Origin: Leuctra nigra
Taxonomy: Eukaryota; Arthropoda; Insecta; Plecoptera; Leuctridae
Reading direction: 5' to 3'
Assembly (NCBI GenBank): GCA_934045905.1
Contig: OW203765.1
Location: 21,887,409-21,951,408 of the forward strand
DNA: 64,000 nt
Part shown: one piece after another, positions 1 through 11,000 of the stretch
Numbering within the stretch: position 1 is the stretch's first letter
Layout of the letters: every line of letters begins with the position of its first letter
Position numbers and translations under genes: made by a program
The notes under the pieces: model-generated
What the model saw: only the letters and a program-made list of their open reading frames with translations
What the model was told of the DNA's origin: nothing
The model's database searches: none

Positions 1-497
1 AAAATTCGAATTTCCCGCAATTTTTGGCGGTAAAGTAGCTGAAAACTGTTCATCCGTCGATAAAGTAGTTCACCAATGAGCTATGATTGGATGACGCCCG
101 CCAACCAATCACAGTCCAGCTATGACTTCAAAATGTTCCGAGTTGGCAACACTGCAACCAAGGTCACCACACTCACTCACTGCTCACGTCACAGATCATC
201 TGTCAGTGTAGTGTATTTGCGTCATCTTTTTAGCCTCTGATTTAGGTTTTGTGTTTTTAACTTTTTTTCTTTCATTTTATTTAGTGTGTAAACTTCTTTA
301 TCATCCATTAGCTGAAGAAACAATAATATTAAACTGAGAGCTGGGCCATCCAGGTTATAATCATGTAGAGATTTCAAGAGTCACGGCATCTTGCTGGAAA
401 TAGGCAATGGCGCGCCATAGCTTGATGACGAATTAACAATGAATGTTTATTGTCCTCACTGTGCATTGTTGATTATCCCTCATCAATGAATAAAGAC
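1..497. other. Non-coding flank, no gene recognised
   Basis: No exon is recognised here. The stretch holds several CCAAT/ATTGG words (about 85-115) but no open frame of note. Because the receptor-kinase exon at 2013 opens with a splice acceptor, this DNA is probably part of the intron before it; that is inference. Confidence 0.4.
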
Positions 498-1311
498 TAG
501 GGTTGTGCGAACCTTGATTTTTCAAGTCGAACCGAACCTTAAAGTGTTCGAACCTTTTCGAACCTTTACAGGTGTATAATCGATTTTTGCTTTCAGTGCT
601 ACCAAACAACTTTCAATGAAATCCAAAGGATGAAAGTGAATGGATACATAACACACATGAATGGATTTATCATACATACTATTTGCATTTCATTTTCAAT
701 AGGATGCTGGACAAAATCTTAAAGAAAGTTATGTGTTTAACACGTTCTGGCTGTTTTCAAAATGCTTCCAGATACCTATTGCTGCTGACAGAGACAGGTG
801 TTGTTTAAAATTGTAATGAAATGTTTTTTTATACTATAAATTGTTGTGTTGCAATTTGTTCTTGTAAGCTTGCACCTTGCCTAAAAACGGTTCTTTGTTT
901 CATCAACTAATTAGGGAGGAAGGTAACGAAAATGATGTCAATAATTTTATGCAAAATGGGCTAATAGTACTCATCATGACGCGAGACAGAAAATAAATAT
1001 AACTTATTTAGGATCATCAACATCACTAATATTTACATGTATTTATGACATAATAATGTAAATTTCGTGAATAACAAACCTTTGAACTGAAACATAGTTA
1101 ACTAAAGATTGATTACTACAGAAGAATATACGCGATTTTGCGTGAAAAATGACGCCATTTGAGGTTAAAATCTCGAATTCAGAAGGCTGTGGTGACGCGC
1201 GGGAAAAAGGGCGGGAAGGTTCGAAATGGTTCTATTTCGAACTTCTCATAATAATTTTCGAACCTTCAAAACCGGTTTGGTTCGGTTTTCGAACCGGTTC
1301 GCACACCCCTA
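498..1311. mobile_element. hAT-like non-autonomous DNA transposon (814 bp)
   Basis: The element begins TAGGGTTGTGCGAACC and ends with the inverted partner GGTTCGCACACCCCTA. The 8 bases before it (490-497) and after it (1312-1319) are both ATAAAGAC, a perfect 8-bp target-site duplication. An 8-bp duplication with TAGGG-type ends is the hallmark of the hAT superfamily. The interior contains repeated TTCGAACC words near both ends, so the subterminal regions can fold back. No transposase frame is seen; the 71-codon frame at 1149-1364 overlaps the terminal repeat and is not a gene. Confidence 0.85.
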
Positions 1312-1639
1312 ATAAAGACCCCTTTATACCCAGCCATAGGCAATTTTCATTGAGGATTCCTTAATAAAATCAGGTGGGCAGATGTTTGAACAACAGTAGA
1401 ATCTAGTGTTACTTAACCTACAAACCTTTTTGTAGGTGTGATTAGATACAAAAAAATTGGGTAGGTATCTCCAGTTACCAGTTGTCCAGTAGTAATGGGA
1501 TAAATTGATTGATTTACTTGATTAGTTTGTTAACTGAGCTAAGTGGTCTGTGATACGGCTATTACAGCGTCCAGTCAGCTTCCAAAACCAATTTGTGAAC
1601 GCTTTTTGACATCGGGGGATTGTGTACATATTCAATAAA

Positions 1640-1754
1640 TATTGTCGAGTAACTATTCGATTAACTATTCGATGAGAAGAGATATTCGATATTCGACATT
1701 TTCTGGACCAACTATTCGACTTCGACTTAAAAAATCACTATTCGCACACCTCTA
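1640..1754. mobile_element. Fragment of a hAT-like element
   Basis: The stretch is rich in TATTCGA and TCGAA words and ends TTCGCACACCTCTA, which matches the terminus of the 498-1311 element at most positions. No opposite end or target duplication is visible, so it is called a fragment. Confidence 0.45.
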
Positions 1755-2012
1755 GCTTTATAGAATAAGGAACAATATGTACAACACTAAGATGTGAATT
1801 TAAATAAATTACTATGTGCCAAATCTATTAAAGTTGTGTAATGGTCACAATAAAATTACAATCTACACCTGCTCTCGACTCACAATGACTGACTGTCCAT
1901 CCAGTACTCTGCTTTGCAACAGATTCATCTCCTCATCTTCATCATGTCCTCTTGTTAGTCTTATCATCTCTTAACTTTTGGTCTCGTCTAATATGGCAAT
2001 TTGTCCACACAG

Positions 2013-2153
2013 ACGCTGTGCAGCATGGCGTCTCTGATGAAGGAATGCTGGCACCAGAACCCGGTGGTCCGCTTGCCTGCGCTCCGCATCAAGAAGACGC
2101 TGGTGAAGATGGCCGTCGCTGACCAACACATCCACCTTGACTGCGACGTCTGA
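2013..2153 (+). CDS. sax: TGF-beta/BMP type I receptor kinase (saxophone-like), last coding exon
   Basis: After the acceptor TTTGTCCACACAG at 2012, 46 codons in phase 0 run to a TGA at 2151-2153. The peptide contains LMKECWHQNP followed by VRLPALRIKKTL. This is the C-terminal end of the kinase lobe of type I TGF-beta superfamily receptors (CW, RL and the ALRIKKTL helix are family hallmarks); the CWHQNP..RLPALRIKKT wording is closest to insect saxophone rather than thickveins or baboon. The protein would be a membrane receptor Ser/Thr kinase that phosphorylates receptor SMADs. Only this exon is in the window. The opposite-strand frame at 1988-2191 is a shadow. The name rests on recalled family sequence, not a search. 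Confidence 0.8.
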   Translation, partial: TLCSMASLMKECWHQNPVVRLPALRIKKTLVKMAVADQHIHLDCDV

Positions 2154-3990
2154 TAGCGCGCTTCACTCTTCCTCCCGAGCATGATACCCAAACCGATCCC
2201 ACTTGCCCGGGGCCTCTCTCCACTGTGATTTTACTCACGTAAGTGACGTGTCCAGCATACCATGACTATGTACGTAACTACGGCTGTTTATAGTACACGT
2301 AGTACATGCGTATGATCACGTAGGAATCGGAACCAAAGAATGCCACACATCTCTTCTTTTAAATGATCGTCCAAGAACTCGGTTGGCGGAGCACGTGAGT
2401 CGTTTGATTTTATGAAAAGTGTGATATCAAACTCTCAGCTCTTACTAAAATGGCTTTCCGTGAACATCTCTTCAATAATCCTCTGTGGTTCTTATGGCAA
2501 CATTTTGGAGAGCTTGCTTCCATCAGGTAAGATTCCGAACCTAAATATAGGTCCAAGCTAATTCGCTTAAACATCACCCTTTTAAGGGCCAACATAAAAA
2601 CCCCAGAGCATCTCTGAAGAGCTTGCGGCGTCATCAGCTCCATAAAATCCACGAGTTATGAAATGAGTTTTCCAACACATGAAGATGACGAGGTGTACCC
2701 ATGAAGGTGATACCGTCTCGTAATGACGAGCCTCACTGAAGTGGCCACGAGAAGTCGACGAGAAGATATGTGGATTGAGAATATTTGTGTAGAAGATGTA
2801 GCGGATATGTATTTGCCTTCTCTTGCCAGTCCAAATCTGGGTTCAAGTCACTGCAGATCCATTAATATCGATTTCAGTCAATGAAAAACCTACAAATTTA
2901 GATATTTTATTTTGTTGATATTTTTCCAATTACAAAGTTCACAAAGTCCTTTGGCCTATCCTTATGATTAGATCTAAGTACCTGTTCTATATCTTTTTTG
3001 GTCTCGTTGCGACCGAATTCATTTCACTGCCGATATCATTACGCCGAAATGAATTCGGAAGCGACGAGATCAAAGAGAGGTAAAGAATAGATACCCTGCA
3101 TTTATGGCAACAAACTTAAACTGTGATACGTGAAGAAAAGTCTCTCCATGGATTCTAAACAGTGACTTGATCCTGATGAACTAGAAGATAAACTCAACTC
3201 TAATTGAGCCTAGCACTTAACTTTTCATACACTTGTCTTTTGTGAAATGTGCCATTGAGCGATGAAAGCTGGAAAGGAAAAAGTCTTCGAAGAAGTGATC
3301 TTGTGCTGTCCCACTTACGTTAATATTTACCGGTGACCAGATCCCACGACAAGACTGCACCCGGCGTTGTAAACAGACTGTGAAACTTTTTACTATTTTA
3401 AGACTAGGAATTAAGTTGTTCGTAACCTCCATGAGCATCGTGCCATGTTGTCCATCACTTCACTCGACTCTTGAGTGACGTTTCTCAGTGATATCTTACT
3501 TTAAATCAAATGTGAAATATTCTTACGAGAAGAAGTGAATTGACGAGTGAAAGAAAGAGTAACAAGTGCCGTGAAACTATTAGTTAATTAAGACAATTCA
3601 AAGCCGAAGCCGCTGAAGAAACTGGGTAACTGCCATAGAAATGAAAGAAAGAAATTATATGTTTAACATCAAACATTATTAAGATTAATAACTATTTTAT
3701 ATATTATCGAGTTACAGTTAACAATCCTAGTACAAATCTGTATATTGTTTTAGTTAAGTACTTGATATTATTTACAACGGTGCCAATTATTTAACTCGGA
3801 CTAACCATAGTTAATTTATCATGTATCAGTTAGTGCCAATTGGTCTGGTTTCATAAAAGAGGATATTTAGCTATGTATACCTTCACTTGATTTCATAGCT
3901 ACCGATTTATAATTACGAAATACAGAGATATTGTTAATTTTTTAATTATAAGCTAACTATAAGCCATAAGTTAACGGAATTCTCTCAAAC
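2154..3990. other. Probable 3' UTR and intergenic DNA
   Basis: No coding potential is recognised. The first part is probably the 3' UTR of the receptor gene. A small inverted repeat sits at 3002-3069: 24-base arms (TCTCGTTGCGACCGAATTC... and its near complement) around a 20-base loop. Confidence 0.4.
3002..3069. repeat. Short inverted repeat
   Basis: Arms 3002-3025 and 3046-3069 are complementary over about 24 bases with two mismatches, around a 20-base loop. This could be a tiny MITE remnant; no target duplication was identified. Confidence 0.6.
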
Positions 3991-4378
3991 CTACGATCAC
4001 CACACTTGACAGGGATTGGAAACGGTATGCGCATTATATTGTCACTCCCATAAGACCAATGTTATATGAAGGCGGCCCAGGGTCTGGTTCGTCGATTTGC
4101 TCCGACTTACTTCCTGCTCCTGCTTACTTCCGGCCGGTGACCCGCGAAATTTAAAAAAGTACGCTTTTGGAGCTTTGCGCAAGTGTTCAAATTTGATTCT
4201 CAAACTCGCCGCTGCTAGTGATGATAGCGCATTGTCGAATATTTGAATTCTGTTCTGGCAGGAGATAATGACAAGTGTCACAAGAGCGACATCACAGTCG
4301 CTTGTTCTATGCTTGTTGTGTTCAATGGGACCAGCTAGTCAGATTGTTTCCGATCCCTGTAAAGTGTGGTGATCGTAG
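3991..4378. mobile_element. MITE with 7-bp target duplication (388 bp)
   Basis: The ends are inverted copies: CTACGATCACCACACTTGAC at the left and the complement of CTACGATCACCACACTTTAC at the right, followed by AGGGAT(T/C)GGAAAC. Flanks 3984-3990 and 4379-4385 are both CTCAAAC, a 7-bp target duplication. No transposase is present; the minus-strand frame at 4042-4281 is random. The superfamily is not assigned from the TIR alone. Confidence 0.75.
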
Positions 4379-6216
4379 CTCAAACAAAGTCCCCTAATTA
4401 TAATTGGGAATGTTAAAGTTTCCCTGATTAAATTCAAGTGTTGGAATTAAATAATTTTATGTAGGTAATTTTTAGATGTAATACTAATATTGTTTGATAG
4501 TAAAAGAGGTTTAAAATCTTAGTTTCTTAACAGTTGTCACATTAAAAGTCCATGTAAATAATAAATATAGCGAACTAAGTTATAGAGAGGAATTGTTAGT
4601 AAAAACTAAATTTACTATATTTCTCACCATCTTATATATAGCTTAGCATGGGTAGGTGCATGTTATAAAAATATATAATAATTGAGTACCTTAATAGTAA
4701 CTATCGTAGAAAATAAAAGCTGCGTTCAAAACTGGGCTTGAGTCCATTATCGGAGTTAACTCGAGTATGCCGGAGTTAAATCTCGAGTCCATTGGTACAA
4801 TGGTAGTCATGGTACAAGTCGAGTTCTAAACGTATCTTTGATATTACTTTTCTTCACTCGATCAGCTGAGTGTATGCCACAGTTAGTAGGTACATGCCAT
4901 TCAACGTGGTCATTTTAAAGTATAGTATGGATTTTTTTACAACTTGATAATTATAATCCATGTAGTAGATATTCTTAAAAGCAAGATAAAATAGATATTA
5001 ACAAATGCGAGTTAATTATGGATTTGAAATAATTTACATTAATACTAGTGGTAATAATTCACCCTACATATCACAATGTTTTAACTTTTAATTACTCGTT
5101 ATGAACAGATACGTAATTAATACATTGTATTATTTAATTCACTTGCGTAATAAGGTTATCCATATCATTACTATTTAAATTATCTAAATCATATGTTATT
5201 GTTACAATTATTAACAGTCCAAGCAATCATCATTGATTTTTATTATTCAAGAAATATGAAACGATAATGCAAATTGTGAACCATGTTCTGTACAAAACTA
5301 CTGACCACATGTTGACAACGTGTTTGTAAATAAAAATATTATAACGAATAATGTATATTTAATTTCAAATTTTGTATCTCATTTTTCATATATTGCTTTT
5401 GGGGGTAAAAGGTAGTACCTACCTACAGGAGGTATGTTTGTCTGTCACCACTTTCAGCAATTTTTTCCACCAAAATTGCAAAGAAATTACAATTCCTGAT
5501 TCTTATTTTCTTTTTATATATATTTATTTATAAATTAAAATCAATATTTTATTTTTTCTGGTTAATGATTCAATTGGTATTCAATTCAATTTCGATTGGT
5601 ATTTCAGAACAAAACTTGTAGGGTTTTACAGGTTTTACTTTTAAATTTGCTTGAAGACTCCTAAAATTTTGTTGGGGAAGGTTGTTGAACTTTTACTTTC
5701 GTGCAGGGGGGCGGGGCAACTCTCAGAAATGGCTAGGATTCACAGCTGTGCGCAGGAATGGAAGTCGGTCAATGTCCTAGTTTAAGAAATATTTTCATTT
5801 TATTTAATAATTAATTTATTCTAGCCATGACATACAAGCAGTATAAGTATATGATAAAGTGCAACTTTGATTGCATTAGTTGATTCATTTGTAACCAACG
5901 CACTCTCTGGGAGTGTTATTCACGGCACGAAATTCTACTAGGAATCACCTGCTGAAGAGAATTCTGAACGCTTTTCATTCGTTTATTTGAATGAATTAAG
6001 TTCACGGTATGAACACATAAGCTTACAGACTTTCATTATGTTTATCTGAAAACTGTTTGCATCATTTATTTGATTGTCAGCTTTGGGTTTTTGTCTCCTA
6101 ACCTAACTTTCAACTTATCTAGGTCACCATTGTTCCTCTTTGAATGTTTGTAAAGTGTGTGAGTTACGACTAGGACTGAGTTTGTGAGTAAATTTGTCAA
6201 GATAATTGCCAGAAGG
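4379..6216. other. Intergenic AT-rich DNA, nothing recognised
   Basis: The stretch is AT-rich with TAAT and TATA runs. I see no gene, RNA gene or bounded repeat. Confidence 0.4.
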
Positions 6217-6351
6217 ATGGCAGGTTTCGCTACTCAAGCAGCTCTCCGGTCTACTTGGACCGATTTGGTGGAATCGTCTACGGCTTTCGATATGCCGGCT
6301 GCCGCAGATGTATCGCAGGGTGTCAAGAGTGTAGTGGGATGGCTAAAACAG
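6217..6351 (+). CDS. Candidate upstream coding exon of the 5'-nucleotidase-like gene
   Basis: An ATG at 6217 opens 45 codons that end exactly at a donor (CAG then GTTAAC). The downstream frame from 7974, after the acceptor TTTGCTCCAG, is in the same phase and runs through 20 codons into the ATG at 8034. A spliced product would add about 65 residues to the N-terminus of the phosphatase. The encoded peptide (MAGFATQAALRSTW...) has normal composition and no stop. Against it: the acceptor has a weak pyrimidine tract and I recognise no domain. It may instead be a chance frame or an exon of a separate transcript. Confidence 0.35.
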
Positions 6352-6624
6352 GTTAACTTTTGTGAACATATCTACTAACTGCATGTTGCAATTGGGCATG
6401 GCTATGGTTAATATCTCGATGTACTAACTTGACCTTGACAATTTGCTAATATACGGGCGTTCCAACGTACGTGTGAACTCGCGTTTGAGCTCTTTTACAT
6501 TACATCTTATGGGATGACCTTGGATCTATCCCATGTCTGCAACGGTTTCAAGCGTACGTTGGACAGGGAGTATTCCTACGTATCATGTCTAGAAACTAGA
6601 TCTATAGGTAATCATGACTGCATT

Positions 6625-7031
6625 CAGGGGTGGACTGGTGCAAGAAATCAGGAAGCCTCTCCATTTACGGACCTTAAAAGGTCATTTTTCACATTTTTTT
6701 ATTTTACACGAAAAAAACACGGCGATATGTCGGGGGAAACATTTGCTTACGAAACCCAATATAATGCGGGCCCGGGGGGGGGGGGGGGGGGGGGGAGGGG
6801 GGGGGGGCACAGCCCCCTGAAAATTTTGAATTTTAGGACCAAATTTGGTGCCTTTCTACACGATTGGTACAATTTTAAGCCAATTTTTAGTTTTGTGAAA
6901 AATAAGTGGGCGGACGGCGTCCACCCTGAAAACAGAGTGAGGGGACGCGTCCGCCCTTGTCTGCCCCCAAATAACCCACTGGGCCTTCTGTCACAACTCA
7001 TTCCGAGCCTCTTGTGCCAAGTCCACCTCTG
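6625..7031. mobile_element. Possible hAT-like MITE carrying a poly-G run
   Basis: The left end CAGGGGTGGACTGG and the right end CCAAGTCCACCTCTG are imperfect inverted repeats of hAT type. The flanking 8-mers (ACTGCATT and ACTATGAC) match only partly. A long G run at about 6774-6807 lies inside and generates a meaningless glycine-rich frame. Boundaries are tentative. Confidence 0.4.
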
Positions 7032-7565
7032 ACTATGACCAGCTTATTTCTACAATGAGAATAGTGAATAAATGAGAAAAGGTACCTAACGTATTTGCTT
7101 ACAGTAGAAACTAGAATTTATCTACTACCAAAATAGGAATGTAATTAACTCAAATTCAATGGAAGTAGGCATTTGAAAAACAAATTGTGAATGTCAGTAT
7201 ACGTAGGTCCACGCTTTTTGTAGATGGCAAATTACACACTGCTGGTAGACAAATAACACTGCACAAGTGCAATTTAAATTGCTGTCACTGACTTTGTGTC
7301 ACAATAGAAGAAGCTGTTATGTGCTTCCTAGGATGTTGCACATTATTAGAGCATTGACTTCACTTTTCAAATGTTATTACAATGAGATTGTTCCTATTTC
7401 TTTGTGAGGGAGGGTTGTGTCAGATTGATAAACAATGCAATATTGCCTTCAATTCATTACCTACTATATAATAATATAACTACCTACCTAAGTCCATTTT
7501 ACGCTTCTGACCGATATCAGAAAAGTCGGGCCTTCTCATTGCTCTGTTCACGACTAGTACTACAG

Positions 7566-7742
7566 TTCGTTTTTCCTATGTTTGAACTCTCACCAGCCGG
7601 AGCCACTGTCAGTTGTTGTGTTAGGCCGAGAAAGACTTAATTTCGCTCTCACCGTGCAATGTAGTCTTTCTCGGCTTAGCAGAAAAACTGACTATCAGGC
7701 CTCGGCGCATTCTGTTGCGAGTTCAAACATCGGAAAAGCAAA
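7566..7742. mobile_element. Foldback/hairpin element
   Basis: The outer arms carry GTTCGTTTTTCC then ATGTTTGAACTC on the left and their complement on the right. An inner hairpin pairs GCCGAGAAAGACT (about 7623) with AGTCTTTCTCGGC (about 7676). No coding frame is expected. Confidence 0.55.
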
Positions 7743-8033
7743 CTATACCTAGCGAAAGATGTATGGTACCTAGACACCTGAAAATAAACTCACACAATCA
7801 CATTTCAGTTAGTAGAGCAGCACAGGTAGGTAAGCGGCACGTTTTTTGAAATCCATGTCTGCTCAACTCTACTATAACTTCACTGCACAGGCCGACAGGC
7901 GTTACACAAACTGTATCTAACCCATGGTGCTTCTCTGAACTTGCATCCGGTGTAACTCGAGTGTTTGCTCCAGGCGTCACTGGAGGTACGTCAGGCAGGT
8001 CGCCGCACTCTCAACTCGCTGTCAGGAAACGCA

Positions 8034-11000
8034 ATGGCGTCCATCACGATCCTCCACTACAACGACGTCTACAACATCGACGCGCGCCTCAAGGAGCCCA
8101 TCGGCGGCGCAGCCAGATTCTGCACGGCCATCAAGTCTTATTCGCATCTCAATCCGCTCATACTCTTCTCCGGTGATGTCTTCTCACCAAGCATGTGTGA
8201 GTCAATCAATAGTTTCTCAAACCCAACATCGAAATATTTCTCTTCTTCTTGAAATATCAATAAATCAAACATTGTGAATCAGAATCTAATGAACAGCTTG
8301 TACCGTTTGATGATAGAATTTGATACCTAATAAAATGTACCTAATTACTCTTCCCCAGTGAGCTCCTTCACAAAAGGCGAGCAAATGGTCCCTGTTCTGA
8401 ATGATTGTGGTACGCATTGTGCTGTCTTCGGTAACCATGACTTTGGTAAGTGGAGTTTAATTATCTAAAAACACTGTCAATAAAATGCAGAGAGCTGAGT
8501 GAAGAGCTCTCATTGGCTTACAGCTGTCACATAATCTTACTTGCCTCCCTGCTATTCGGTCATGTTTGAATAAACGGATCTTAGTAGTACCTAACTTGAC
8601 AGTATGTCCCGTGTTTAAACAAGTGACAAATTCTCATAATGAATCAGTTGAATTGAAAACGTATCAAATTATTTAGACTGAATTACAATTTCGTAAAAAT
8701 TTTCATACGTAATGTAAAGTAAAGGTTTAAGTCTGCTAAGTTAATAAAATTCTGTAATATTATAATTGCATTAATTGTAGGTACATTGTATTTTTAATTG
8801 ATTCTATTTTATGCATGATCCTTAAACATGTATGGTTTGTGTTAGACTTTGGTCTGGAGGTGCTTAGTGAGTGGGTGTCTCAGACTAAGTTCCCATGGCT
8901 CATGTCCAACGTGATCGACCAAGAGACTGGTCGACCTCTAGGAGATGGTCGCATCACCCATGTCGTTGACTGGAATGGCAAGCGTATCGGACTGGTGAGC
9001 TGAAAACCAATAGTACAAGTTCTATTTATCACAGATTAATTCAGGTACACATGGCCCAACTAAAATTGGTTCAATCAATCTGATTGACTGCAAAATGTTA
9101 GATCGCACCATCAGAAGTCAGTTTCAAGCGATCTTCTTGTCTCACTCTAGTAGGTGATGTGATCTCACATTTCAATGATTATAACATGCTTTGATTGGTA
9201 TGGAACTGTTGTATAGTGGGACCTTGATCAGAGCCGGGAAGAGTGTTTATGAACTGTCTTTGTCTTGTTCTGTGCTCGGTTGCTTTTGAGATGAAATGAT
9301 GTAAGTGGTTTTGAATAAAGGATACAATATTGGCGACGAGGATTAAGAAGAAATAATGTCTATTGGGAAGATCGGCGTATATCAGGTTGGTGCGTCGTGG
9401 GAAGATTACGCGAGTCAAGTCTTTTTCTATTTTTTAGCTAATGATATAAAAACTGAGCTAAAGAAGAAACATGTATTTCTCTCTGTGTGTGGGACTGAGT
9501 TGTTCGCCACAGCAAGGAAGGAACTGAAACCAAAGAAGATCGAGGATGCGTCTTTCGTAGAGATCATCGAGGCATTGACTGCGTTGTACGTGGTAAAGCC
9601 AAATGAGATTGTGGCCAGTTTCCAGTTTCATACCCGAAGACAAGGAGAGGGCGAGCCGTTTGGGGTGTTTTTAGATGATCTAAAAAAATTAGGAGAAGGA
9701 TGCAACTTCCTGGAGGTAGAAAGAATGATGCGAGATCGAATAGTTTGTGGAATAGAAGACTCCAGGTTACAGGAAAAGTTGTTGGCTTGCACAGATTTGA
9801 CTTTTGAGCAAGCTGTGCGTGAGTGTAAGGCAAGCGAGTTGATCAAGAGTCAAATTAAAACTATGTCATCAAGTTCATCTCATGCAGAGTTACATGTTGT
9901 TTCAACTGGTACAAGAAGCACACGGTTTTGTTACAAGTGTGGTGAGAGTAACCACACTGCGAAGGAATGTACAAGACATTTGGAACAAATAGTTTGTCAC
10001 TTATGCAAGAAAACGGGCCATTTGCGAAAGGCATGTCTGATGGGAAGAAAAGGAAAACCGTCGGCTGGAGGACCAGGATCAGGCGTCAACATGGTGCAAC
10101 AGGAAGATGACTGGGGGAAGCTGGAAGATATGGTAGCTGCATTGAATACGTTACATCACGTAAATGGAACCATCGAGGGAAAAATGGAGGCTGTGATCGT
10201 TTCCGTCACATTGGATGGCAGAAAACATGACATGGAAGTGGACTCTGGAGCAAGTAAGAGTATCATTAGTGAGGCTAATTTTTTGAGGCTATGGCCTAAA
10301 GGTACTAAACTTACACCTTCGAATGTCATTCTAAGGACGTGGACAAAGGAAACAGTGGGGGTGCTAGGATCCATTGAGACGGCTGTAGGTTTGAAAGAAA
10401 AAGGGCAATGTTGACACTACTGGTGGCCCCAGGGGAAAGATCTAGTTTGTTAGGTCGCGATTGGTTTCCGTTTTTGGGAATAGCTATTACCGGGGTGAAC
10501 CAGCTTGATAACTCAGCTACATTCTTCAGGAAACCTGAATTTGAAGAAGTTTTCAAGGATGGTCTGGGAACCTATACAGGGCCGGAGGTAACTATTCAGT
10601 TGGATCCGGGTTTTGATCCAATTTTTATGAAGAGCCGAAAGGTACCATTTCCCATGAAGGAAAAGGTAGACAAGGAAATAGATCGGCAGGTTCAATTGGG
10701 TATTCTGGAACCGGTTACCTATTCGAGATGGGCATCACCAGTGGTACCTGTTCTAAAGCTAGATGGGACCATTCGACTCTGTGGTGATTACAAAGGTACG
10801 CTAAATAGAGCAATCCTGACTGATACGTATCCGCTACCAACGGCCAATGAATCATTTGTTGCGTTATCTGGAGCCAAGATTTTCACAAAACTGGATTTGG
10901 AGCGAGCCTATACTCAAATGAAAGTTGATGAGGTAGCAGCGGACTTGTTGACGGTGAACACCACAAAGGGACTCTTCAGAGTGAAAAGAATGGCATTTGG

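Noticed and set aside
6747..7001. 84-codon minus frame with a proline run
   Set aside because: The same poly-G tract read on the other strand.
6514..7032. 172-codon frame with a glycine run
   Set aside because: The glycine stretch comes from a poly-G run inside a MITE-like sequence; no domain and no splice logic.
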